A DNA stretch of 44,583 nt from Chitinivibrio alkaliphilus ACht1 (GTDB lineage Bacteria > Fibrobacterota > Chitinivibrionia > Chitinivibrionales > Chitinivibrionaceae), in the NCBI RefSeq assembly GCF_000474745.1, contig NZ_ASJR01000018.1, positions 1 to 44,583 of the forward strand, in the 5' to 3' direction. Below, in pieces: positions 1-6,853 of the stretch. The notes under the pieces are model-generated. The model was given only the letters and a program-made list of their open reading frames with translations. It ran no database searches and was not told where the DNA came from. The position numbers were made by a program, and so were the translations under genes. Every line of letters starts with the position of its first letter. Position 1 is the first letter of the stretch.

Positions 1-1178
1 CCTGATAGTATGCCGTCAGAGGATTTGACCCTTACCGCTCAGTGGACGGTAAATCAATATTCCCTTACCCTCACCGCAGAAAACGGGAGAATTATAGCCG
101 ATCGCGAAGGACCTGAATATGAACACGGTACAAATGTGACCCTGACCGCAGAGCCGGAAGAGGGGTATGAGTTTGTGGAATGGAAAGTAGATGATGAATA
201 TGATACTGTATACCCTCTCACAATTACCATCACAGATGACATGGCAATAGAAGCGTTTTTTTCTAAAAAGACATATTCCCTTACCCTCAATGCAGAAAAC
301 GGGACCATCACCGCCGATCCTGATCAGGAAAAGTATGAACACGGTACAGATGTGATCCTGACTGCTGAGGGGTATCAGTTTGTGAAATGGAGTGGCGATA
401 CTTCGGGCAGTGACAATCCCCTTACCATTACAGTGAAAAGAGATATGGAGATTACAGCGTTGATATATAAAGAGATTACTCCTGAAATGATATCCATCTC
501 CGGCGGTACATTTATGTATCAGGATAGTATATCAAAAATTGTGGGAGAATTTCAGATATCAAAATATCCCATCACACAGGCTGAATACCTTGATGTTATG
601 GGCGCAAATCCATCTGAATTTACAGGCATAAAAACCGTCCCGTGGAACGAGTTACCTGGTTTGATGCGGTGCTCTATTGCAATGCCCTTTCAAGAAATGA
701 TGGCCTGGATACGGTGTATAGCTACAGCAGTATCGTTGGCCCTCCCGGAAGTGGAGTGACAAATCTTAAAGATCTTGAAATAGACCATACTGCAAACGGG
801 TATTATCTCCCAACCAGTGTTCAGTGGGAATATGCCGTGCGTGGTGGAACGACCGACACCTGGTTCTGGGGTAATGACTCCACCGATGCAGATGCCTATG
901 CCTGGTACTGGGATAACAGCGATATCGTGGACGGTCGTACAACCCATCCCGTAGGTCAAAAAAAGTCCAATGAATTTGGGCTCTATGATATGGCGGGGAA
1001 TGTGTGGGAGTGGTGTGAGGCTGGCTCGAGGCAGAGCCTACGGATCATTCGGGGCGGTAGCTTTGACTTCAGTGTCGGAAACATGAAGTCTTCCTACCTC
1101 AACGAGGTCCTCCCAGTTAGTTGCAAAAACCGTTTCGGTTTTCGCGTTGTTAAGGGTGGCCGCCCTGAATCCCAGTGA
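1..1178 (+). CDS. Divergent InlB B-repeat plus SUMF1 (FGE-sulfatase-like) domain protein, 5' partial, frameshifted
   Basis: The reading frame is open from the window edge, so the true start and any signal peptide lie outside. About 392 residues are visible. Two tandem repeats of roughly 70 residues (about nt 55-270 and 275-470) share the pattern YSLTL-AENG, Y-HGT-V-LTA, GY-FV-W and PLTIT, typical of divergent InlB B-repeats found in surface and secreted proteins. From about nt 480 a SUMF1 domain begins (ISGGTFMYQ, ISKYPITQAEYLDVMG) and ends with GLYDMAGNVWEWC, RIIRGGSF and FGFRVV. The SUMF1 domain is split between two frames: the first runs to 759, while homology resumes at GTG 642 (VERVTWFDAVLYCN). 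One base missing from the CCC at 639-641 explains this. The family includes formylglycine-generating enzymes, but many SUMF1 proteins of this type are non-catalytic. The substrate is unknown. Confidence 0.75.
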
Positions 1179-1339
1179 AAACATTGGTCTTAGGGATTAT
1201 TTTCCGGGCGAGTAAGGTTTTCGGAGATGGTGGCAGTGTGGGTGGAGTGAGTGAACCTTGATTGGAAGGATTATTTTGATTTCCTGATTACTATATTCAA
1301 GGTAATCAAGCGAATCATGGACCAAAACAAGGGAGTCAC

Positions 1340-1471
1340 ATGAAACACGAAAAGCTCACATACAACATAATCGGTGCATCCATGAAGGTTCACACGCATT
1401 TGGATACCGGTTTTCAGGAAGTTGTCTTTACCCCAACCACGCAGGATCAAAGGTCTCATCGGGGGGCGTAA
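1340..1471 (+). pseudogene. 5' stump of a GxxExxY-family gene
   Basis: A 43-codon reading frame starts with MKHEKLTYNIIGASMKVHTH and continues LDTGFQEVVF. This matches the N-terminal signature of GxxExxY proteins (MKHEELT-KIIG-AM-VH--LG-GF-E-VY), which are normally about 120-130 residues. Similarity stops abruptly at about nt 1430. The remaining codons are antisense to the 3' end of the dihydrouridine synthase gene. A GGGAG ribosome-binding-like sequence lies 4 nt upstream. I read it as a remnant cut by a deletion or rearrangement; a functional short peptide is unlikely. The function of the intact family is not well established. Confidence 0.6.
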
Positions 1472-2405
1472 AGGTATAGGCTGAAAAAAGAGCATCCACG
1501 CGCATGCGGTACGATTGTATATCCTGAGATTTCAGAATTTTCTTTATCCCGGACCGTCCATGGGGAAAGCTCCATTGCAGGTATGTCCATATCTCCTTCA
1601 TTCGTCCCAGTACGGGGCGTGGGCCGTATAGTAGTTCCTCATAGGCCGTGCAGAGATGAGACAAAAAGGCGTGGAGCTGCTCCTGCGCATCGGGGGGCAG
1701 ACAAGCCCCCGTAATTTGTGCCGGCAGAAAGGGATTTGTCAAAAGCCCTCGACCGATCATTATTCCCACTGGTGGGGGCGTGGCAGCACCTATGTTTTCT
1801 GCTTGTTTTGGGGAGAAAATATCACCATTATACACAACGGGAATGGAGGTGTTTTTTGCTAGGTCATGGACGACATCCCGCCGGGCATGGCCCGAATACA
1901 TCTGTGTCCCCGTGCGTCCGTGAATGATAAGCTCCCGACAGCCGTATTTTTCAAAAAGAGGAAGCAGGTCTTTGGTTTCACCGGGGCTACTCCAGCCGGT
2001 TCGTGTTTTTACGGTGTAGGATATATCCTGCTGAGAAAGGAAGTGCAGCACCGGTTCAATTATTTCCGGGTGGGTGATAAGACCGCTTCCCTTTTTCTTT
2101 TTGGTCACCGTGGGAAAGGGACAGCCCAGATTCCAGTTCAGCTCTGTGTATCCTTCTCGGCATATCTCCTTGATAAAAACGGGAAATGCTTCGGGGGTGT
2201 TTGCAAGAATCTGGGGGGTGAGAGGATAGGCGTCACAATTATTTTCCCGCAAAATATCCGCAAAGACACTCCGTCTTATTTTACGATCTGTTCCCGGTGC
2301 TATAAAGGGGGACATTGCCGCATCTATTCCGTGGAAATAGTGCCGGTATATTTTTCGAAAGGTGTGGGTTGTTATACCCCGTAGAGGGGCCATGATACAC
2401 TTCAC
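1428..2405 (-). CDS. dus: tRNA-dihydrouridine synthase family protein
   Basis: This 325-residue FMN-dependent oxidoreductase would reduce uridines to dihydrouridine in tRNA D-loops. Visible signatures are the N-terminal MAPLRGIT, the catalytic-cysteine motif LNWNLGCPFPTVTKKKKGSG (Cys near residue 95), the IHGRTGTQMYSG phosphate/FMN segment, VVYNGDIF, and GIMIGRGLLTNPF. Length and motif order match the Dus family; the subclass (A, B or C) cannot be assigned by eye. Translation probably starts at GTG 2405, preceded by AGAGGA. A hairpin at 2452-2482 separates it from the secreted-protein gene upstream on the same strand. Its last codons meet the truncated GxxExxY fragment, so the extreme C-terminus could be junction-derived. 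Confidence 0.9.
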   Translation of the reverse strand: MKCIMAPLRGITTHTFRKIYRHYFHGIDAAMSPFIAPGTDRKIRRSVFADILRENNCDAYPLTPQILANTPEAFPVFIKEICREGYTELNWNLGCPFPTVTKKKKGSGLITHPEIIEPVLHFLSQQDISYTVKTRTGWSSPGETKDLLPLFEKYGCRELIIHGRTGTQMYSGHARRDVVHDLAKNTSIPVVYNGDIFSPKQAENIGAATPPPVGIMIGRGLLTNPFLPAQITGACLPPDAQEQLHAFLSHLCTAYEELLYGPRPVLGRMKEIWTYLQWSFPHGRSGIKKILKSQDIQSYRMRVDALFSAYTFTPPDETFDPAWLG

Positions 2406-2451
2406 AAAATCCTCTTTTTGTATGTAATATACAATGGTGAATGGATGATAT

Positions 2452-2482
2452 AAAAAAAGGAAGCCTGGTATGCTTCCTTTTA
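2452..2482 (-). terminator. Rho-independent terminator
   Basis: GGAAGC (2459-2464) and GCTTCC (2472-2477) pair around a 7-nt loop, flanked by A7 on one side and TTTT on the other. On the minus strand it follows the stop of the SH3-like gene at 2503 and precedes dus. Confidence 0.85.
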
Positions 2483-2502
2483 TGACAACTCCGAAAAATA
2501 TT

Positions 2503-2937
2503 TCATTGTCGATGAAGCAGAATCGACTCTTTATCCGTTCCGGTTTTCAACGCTTTTTCAAATGATCTTTCAATGTTAACAGGGCGGGTGAGTTCAGCTT
2601 GCTGATCTGCAATATGAAGAGCCGTGACAGTGTTGTCATATCCATCTATGATTACCTTGTTAAAGGTATAGGTCCGTCCTTCCGTACGAGCAACCTTCGA
2701 CTGCTCAATCCACCCTTCAATTCCCTGATGTTCTATAAAATAGTACCGTCCTTGGCTTTTTCGTACCAAAAGTCGATCGCTCTCATCAACTTGTTCAAGG
2801 GATCTTTCATTTCGCTCACGGACACTATTCTCATAGACCCCAGTACGTTGTATGGGACGAACGTAGAACAGTTCTGATGCAGAGGAAACTGTCACAATAA
2901 TAAGCAGTCCCAAAATAACTTGTATGGAATTTTTCAT
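2503..2937 (-). CDS. Small secreted SH3-like protein (paralog A)
   Basis: This is a 144-residue protein of unknown function. The ATG at 2937 is favoured over the GTG at 2943 because AAGG sits at the right distance upstream. The N-terminus MKNSIQVILGLLIIVTVSSA is a classic signal peptide. The next segment (FYVRPIQRTGVYEN, then LEQVDESDRLLVRKSQGRYY and IEGWIEQSKV) resembles a bacterial SH3 fold: a run of short strands with a GxxGW-type element. The C-terminal half (TVTALHIADQQAEL, PVNIERSFEKAL) is shared with the neighbouring paralog. Such domains often bind peptidoglycan or peptides in the envelope; that role is inference here. Confidence 0.8.
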   Translation of the reverse strand: MKNSIQVILGLLIIVTVSSASELFYVRPIQRTGVYENSVRERNERSLEQVDESDRLLVRKSQGRYYFIEHQGIEGWIEQSKVARTEGRTYTFNKVIIDGYDNTVTALHIADQQAELTRPVNIERSFEKALKTGTDKESILLHRQ

Positions 2938-3243
2938 ATTCACACCTTTTTAAATGGATATAGTATTAGTATACACAGATGGATACGGTTTGCTCTGTAT
3001 ATTTTGTAATCAGCCCATGATATGAGTTCCCTCTTCGTGTTTCATGGAGTGTTGAATCTCTTGTAACAAGATGATATGTAGATTACTATACGAATTGTTG
3101 CCGTAGCGTTGGAATGAAGACCTTGGGATGGTCAGGAAAAGAGTGGTAGTACCTGCTTTTTTCCGCGGAGGGTAAGAACGGGGTGCGTCGGGTGTTTTTG
3201 GAAGTAAGTTGGTTCTATCGGACACGGAGCGGAAATAAGGCAA
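2938..3243. other. Intergenic stretch between the two SH3-like paralogs
   Basis: About 300 bases contain no convincing gene. On the minus strand a TATACT hexamer (about 2971-2976) about 35 nt before the paralog A start could be a -10 element, but I see no good -35. An 83-codon frame on the minus strand (3010-3261) has no ribosome-binding site, no recognisable domain, and begins inside a terminator. It is not called. Confidence 0.5.
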
Positions 3244-3278
3244 GCAAAAAAGAAAGCACATCGTGCTTTCTTTTTTGC
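3244..3278 (-). terminator. Perfect 16-bp-stem terminator
   Basis: GCAAAAAAGAAAGCAC (3244-3259) is the exact inverted complement of 3263-3278, with loop ATC. The stem ends in A/T runs on both sides, so it could terminate in either direction. It lies 18 nt after the stop of SH3-like paralog B. Confidence 0.85.
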
Positions 3279-3296
3279 TAGGATTGGAACCGTGTT

Positions 3297-3731
3297 TTAG
3301 TATCTTTGCCGCAAGACAGACTCTTTGTCAGTACCCTTTTTCAAAGCTTCTTCGAAGGATCTGTCAATGTCAACGGGGCTGGTTAAGTCTGCCCGTTGAT
3401 CTGCAATATGCAAGGCCGTCGGGTTGTCCATGTACCCCTGCACGGTAATATTATCAAAGGTAAAGGCGCGACCCTCAGTACGGGCGACATTTGATTGCTC
3501 AACCCATCCTTCAATTCCTTGATATTCTACAAAGTAGTACCGTCCTTGGGTTTGCCGCACGAGGAGTCGATCGCTTTCATCAACCTGCTCAAGGGCTCTC
3601 TCGTTTACTTCACGCACTCTGTTTTCATAAATCCCGGTACTCCGCACGGGGCGTACATAAAAAACTTGCGATGCAGAAAGGGCAGTTGCTACAATGAGCA
3701 TACCTGCAATGATTTTTATGGAGATACGCAT
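3297..3731 (-). CDS. Small secreted SH3-like protein (paralog B)
   Basis: This 144-residue protein closely matches the gene at 2503-2937: FYVRPVRSTGIYEN, LEQVDESDRLLVRQTQGRYY, IEGWVEQSNVARTEGR, TALHIADQRADLTSPVDIDRSFEEALKKGTDKES. The start at ATG 3731 is preceded by AAGGAG at good spacing; an upstream in-frame ATG at 3761 has none. A signal peptide (MRISIKIIAGMLIVATALSA) predicts export. Conservation covers the full mature protein while the signal peptides differ more, as expected for a tandem duplication under selection. Each copy has its own terminator, so the two are probably expressed separately. The function is not recognised; an envelope binding role is inferred from the SH3-like fold. 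Confidence 0.8.
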   Translation of the reverse strand: MRISIKIIAGMLIVATALSASQVFYVRPVRSTGIYENRVREVNERALEQVDESDRLLVRQTQGRYYFVEYQGIEGWVEQSNVARTEGRAFTFDNITVQGYMDNPTALHIADQRADLTSPVDIDRSFEEALKKGTDKESVLRQRY

Positions 3732-3944
3732 ACTCACACTCCTTATTTGAATGGGTATCATCTATAATATAATAGATATTACGGTTTTTGCCATGAATTT
3801 ATTTCACCGTGTCTATTTCCTGAAGTAATGGATATGAGCAGCATAGGGGAATAGTGCTTTGATATTTTTTTGCTGGAAAAGTTCCATGGATATCTCTTTT
3901 GACGTGCACAGAGAAAATACTTCTGGATATAGAGGGCAGCCTTG

Positions 3945-4571
3945 TTATAGAAACGAGAGCTGTTGAGGATTTTTTTTGGGGATATCCATGGCGAAACTTT
4001 TGCGGTGAATCTGTACGGGGCCATACTGTCTCAAGAGCTCCTTATGACGTCGAGTGGGGTATCCCTTATGCGATGCAAATTCATATTGGGGCCATCGAGT
4101 ATGGTATCCCCGCATAATTCTGTCTCGAATGACCTTGGCAACGATGGATGCTGCTGCAATACAGGCACTCCTGTCATCTCCCTTTACGAGCGGGTGTTGT
4201 TGTTCTGCACAGAGATCTGGTATGGGATGGATTCCATCGATAAGTACAATCTTGGGAGTCGGTGTTATTTTTGAAACAGCGCGCGCCATGGCTTGTAAAG
4301 ATGCTTGCAGAATATTGATACGATCTATTTCAGCGGCACATACCGTTGCTATTCCAAAGGCGGTGGCTCGGGAACAGATTTGCGTGAACAAGACTTCACG
4401 TTTTTTTTCACGTAGCTTTTTTGAATCTCTCAGCTCATCTATGGGATCGTTCATATTCAGTTGCACAGCCGCAGCTACCACCGGCCCGGCAAGAGGGCCA
4501 CGTCCTGCCTCGTCGGTACCAATGGGGGCTCCTCCGTGTTCATATGCGGCATCAAATTCGTATCTATTCAT
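3945..4571 (-). CDS. rnhB: Ribonuclease HII
   Basis: RNase HII cleaves RNA in RNA-DNA hybrids and starts ribonucleotide excision. The 208-residue frame has the family signature GTDEAGRGPLAGPVVAAAVQ with the first catalytic Asp-Glu pair, VLIDGIHPIP with a catalytic Asp, KGDDRSACIAAASIVAKV with the next Asp, and YEFASHKGYPTRRHKELL near the C-terminus. Length is normal. The ATG at 4571 overlaps the purN stop as ATGAATAG, consistent with translational coupling; an ATG six codons upstream (4589) is possible but leaves an unusually long leader. It is the last gene of the glycosyltransferase-purN-rnhB operon. Confidence 0.95.
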   Translation of the reverse strand: MNRYEFDAAYEHGGAPIGTDEAGRGPLAGPVVAAAVQLNMNDPIDELRDSKKLREKKREVLFTQICSRATAFGIATVCAAEIDRINILQASLQAMARAVSKITPTPKIVLIDGIHPIPDLCAEQQHPLVKGDDRSACIAAASIVAKVIRDRIMRGYHTRWPQYEFASHKGYPTRRHKELLRQYGPVQIHRKSFAMDIPKKNPQQLSFL

Positions 4572-5181
4572 GGCGGTATACCCGTCCATTTTCTACCACA
4601 AGTTGCTCTTGAGCTACATCTTCAACGGCCTTCCAATATATGGCATGCTCCTTTGCGAGCACTCGTTGAGCCAAGCTCTGCACTGTATCCGTGTCTTCCA
4701 CGAAAACAGGTTCTTGTCGTATTATGGGGCCTTCGTCGTAGTCGGAGGTGACAAAATGTATGGTGATGCCTGTAATCTTTACCCCGCGGGAAATAACCGC
4801 TTCATGAATTCTGCCTCCGTACATACCTTTGCCCCCAAATGAGGGCAGGAGCGAAGGATGTATGTTAAGGATACGCTGGGGATATGCTGCTATTACAGGC
4901 TCAGGAATGCGTTTCATGTAGCCGGCAAGGACAATGCACTCTATGCCGGTGTTTTCTAATTCCCGTAGTAAAGCGTGGGCGTAGGCTTCGGGGGTTGAAT
5001 AATGGGATGGTGCTATGTGCAAGGTGGGAATCGCCTGATTTCGGGCAATCTCCATGGCACCGCATTGGCTGTTGTTTGACACAAGGAGTCTGGGAGTATA
5101 GGTGAGGTCTCTCCGCAGTTTTTCGGTTATGAGTGCGGCGAAATTAGATCCACCGCCAGAGGCAAACACAGCAATATTCAT
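4564..5181 (-). CDS. purN: Phosphoribosylglycinamide formyltransferase
   Basis: PurN uses 10-formyltetrahydrofolate to formylate GAR, the third step of purine synthesis. The 205-residue protein has the N-terminal ASGGGSNFAAL phosphate-binding loop, VSNNSQCGAMEIAR, VLAGYMKRI, and the active-site segment ILNIHPSLLPSFGGKGMYGG (Asn-His pair), followed by GITIHFVTSDYDEGPII with the catalytic Asp. Length is typical. Its ATG overlaps the glycosyltransferase stop by 4 nt (ATGA) and its own stop overlaps rnhB, so the three genes are one transcription and translation unit. No other pur genes are present in the window. Confidence 0.95.
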   Translation of the reverse strand: MNIAVFASGGGSNFAALITEKLRRDLTYTPRLLVSNNSQCGAMEIARNQAIPTLHIAPSHYSTPEAYAHALLRELENTGIECIVLAGYMKRIPEPVIAAYPQRILNIHPSLLPSFGGKGMYGGRIHEAVISRGVKITGITIHFVTSDYDEGPIIRQEPVFVEDTDTVQSLAQRVLAKEHAIYWKAVEDVAQEQLVVENGRVYRHE

Positions 5182-6353
5182 GAGGAAGCACCTTTCACGT
5201 CGGTTATTTTTTGTACAGTCCCTTTGCTATCCATCTGGTAGGCATAGCCACTCCAGCGAATGGTGTTAGAGGTACAGCTGTATAAGAGTGCCCACGTTAC
5301 AGAAAAAAATGAGATTGGAGCGGTGGCAATAAAAAACCACGGGGAGCCTGATTTTCCGAGCGTAAAGAAGGGGAGTGCCACGATCATGGGGCCACCTGTA
5401 AGAAGCAGGGCAACTATGCCGGCCCAGCCATGGAATAGGTGGGGAGCAATAAGGAGGGTAGATACAGAGAGAATGATGCTCGCCTGATGGATCACTGCCA
5501 TGGCAATAGCGCCGTACCAATCTCGTCGTTGATAGAATTTAAGATATTGCACTTGACGGATATACCAGGAAATACTTTTGGTATATGATCGTATTGTCTT
5601 GTCAGTTTCCGTCAGACAGGAGTAGGCAAGCACGCTTTTGCGCTTATGGCGACGTATGTGTTGGGACAAACTGAGATCATCAACACCGGTATGTGACCAA
5701 AGATCGTCTACTCCAAGCTCGTCGTAGTCCTGGCGGGAGATAGCTGTTGATCCTCCCCAGAGTCCTCCATTCCATAGGCGGGAGCTGAGAGAAAAGGCAA
5801 TGAAAATACAGTAGTTCTGAAATGCATGGGCGCTGCTTCCCAAGGTGTTGGTCCGTGAGTACAGCCATCGAAATCCTGTAACAGCAGTTACGTCAGTAGT
5901 TGAGAGCGGGGCAATCATCGATTCTAACCAATGGGGAGATGGTTGGATATCAGCGTCAGCAAAGAGAAGTATATCCACGTCTTTTGCATGGGCAACACCT
6001 GCGCGGAGGTTATGATTCTTCTGACAGGATGTTTTTGTTCTTCCTGCCACAATCAAAGTTCCCTTTTGCGTGGTTGCACAGACCGTTCTTATTACTTCTG
6101 CTGCAGGATCATGGGCATCTTCTACTACAAAAAGAAGGGTGTAGTTAGGGTGGGAAAGATGGCAAAAGGCAGAGAGGTTTCTTTCTAAATCTTCGCTGAA
6201 TCCTTTGCAGGGAATAATGACCGCACACGATGGGAGCGGGGTTTGTACAGGTGGGGCTGTGTAGTTTTTTTGAAATAGACGAGTAGAGAGAGCTGCCAGA
6301 AGCAGCAGTATATATATAAGGAAGAGAAGCAGGGCTGATATGGTGTAGATCAT
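5178..6353 (-). CDS. Membrane glycosyltransferase family 2 protein
   Basis: This 391-residue protein starts with a transmembrane helix (ALLLFLIYILLLLAAL) followed by a cytoplasmic GT-A domain: CAVIIPCKGF, KNHNLRAGV, LLFADADIQPSPHWL (DxD-like metal site), GGSTAISR and GVDDLSLSQHIRR. Two or three hydrophobic helices follow (about residues 285-365). The arrangement resembles ceramide glucosyltransferase/HpnI-like GT2 enzymes that glycosylate lipid acceptors, but the usual QxxRW motif is not clear (WYIRQVQYLKFY stands in its place). Donor and acceptor are unknown. It heads the operon with purN and rnhB. The start at 6353 has AAAGG upstream. The glycosyltransferase assignment is firm; the lipid-acceptor role is inference. 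Confidence 0.85.
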   Translation of the reverse strand: MIYTISALLLFLIYILLLLAALSTRLFQKNYTAPPVQTPLPSCAVIIPCKGFSEDLERNLSAFCHLSHPNYTLLFVVEDAHDPAAEVIRTVCATTQKGTLIVAGRTKTSCQKNHNLRAGVAHAKDVDILLFADADIQPSPHWLESMIAPLSTTDVTAVTGFRWLYSRTNTLGSSAHAFQNYCIFIAFSLSSRLWNGGLWGGSTAISRQDYDELGVDDLWSHTGVDDLSLSQHIRRHKRKSVLAYSCLTETDKTIRSYTKSISWYIRQVQYLKFYQRRDWYGAIAMAVIHQASIILSVSTLLIAPHLFHGWAGIVALLLTGGPMIVALPFFTLGKSGSPWFFIATAPISFFSVTWALLYSCTSNTIRWSGYAYQMDSKGTVQKITDVKGASS

Positions 6354-6438
6354 TCAATACCTTTCATGGGAGAGAGGGTAAAAATAAATTCAGCAGTTTT
6401 CTACAGGGTGTGAGAAAAAAATAAAAAACACTTTGTTC

Positions 6439-6468
6439 TTGCTATTTCATCCTATCCCTTTCTATATT
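6439..6468 (+). promoter_or_regulatory. Candidate sigma70 promoter for the HU gene
   Basis: TTGCTA (6439-6444), an 18-bp spacer and TATATT (6463-6468) lie about 43 nt upstream of the HU start, in an AT-rich stretch. Confidence 0.5.
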
Positions 6469-6511
6469 GAAACTACGAGAAACTTTCAAGGATTTTTTTG
6501 GAGGAAGTTGT

Positions 6512-6793
6512 ATGAACAAAACTCAGTTTATTGATGCCGTTGCAGATGATTGCGGTATTGCAAAGCGTGACGTTGAGAAGGTGATAAAATCATTCATGGA
6601 TACGATCCAGGATACCCTTGCTAAAGATTCCAGCGAATCAATTCAGTTTATTGGTTTCGGAAGCTTTACTGTGGCAGAGCGAAAAGCACGCAAAGGGTTT
6701 AATCCTCAAACAAAAGAGGAAATTGAAATTCCTGCTTCAAAAACGGTTAAATTCAAACCGGGTGCGGCGCTCAAAGATGCTGTAAACAGCTAA
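6512..6793 (+). CDS. hup: HU/IHF-family DNA-binding protein
   Basis: This 93-residue nucleoid protein binds and bends DNA as a dimer. It shows the family layout: helical N-terminus (MNKTQFIDAVADDCGIAKRD), the core IQFIGFGSFTVAERKARKG with the GFGSF hallmark, then the DNA-contacting arm FNPQTKEEIEIPASKTVKFKPG. The start at ATG 6512 is set by GGAGGAAG a few bases upstream; an in-frame extension upstream has no homology. It cannot be split into HU or IHF by eye. It is followed by a strong terminator at 6818-6853. Confidence 0.95.
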   Translation: MNKTQFIDAVADDCGIAKRDVEKVIKSFMDTIQDTLAKDSSESIQFIGFGSFTVAERKARKGFNPQTKEEIEIPASKTVKFKPGAALKDAVNS

Positions 6794-6817
6794 GCCTTGC
6801 ACTCCTAACTTTTGAGA

Positions 6818-6853
6818 GCGGCTTACCTTATGAAAAGGTAAGCTGTTTTTGTT
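6818..6853 (+). terminator. Terminator of the HU gene, abutting uvrC
   Basis: GCTTACCTT (6821-6829) pairs with AAGGTAAGC (6835-6843) around a 5-nt loop, followed by TGTTTTTGTT. The uvrC ATG is the very next base after this element, and the only AAGG upstream of uvrC is inside the 3' arm of the stem. Confidence 0.8.

Noticed and set aside
1271-1495. A 74-codon minus-strand frame near the GxxExxY remnant
   Set aside because: It is antisense to the recognisable GxxExxY fragment and has no similarity of its own.
3010-3261. An 83-codon minus-strand frame with a MKHEE start-like segment resembling GxxExxY
   Set aside because: Only about a dozen bases resemble the GxxExxY start, the frame stops after 11 codons from that ATG, and the longer frame begins inside a terminator.
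3779-4024. Possible yraN-like gene downstream of rnhB
   Set aside because: A short HGEI match near the end is at the wrong spacing for YraN, no other conserved segment is found in any frame, and most of the frame overlaps rnhB.
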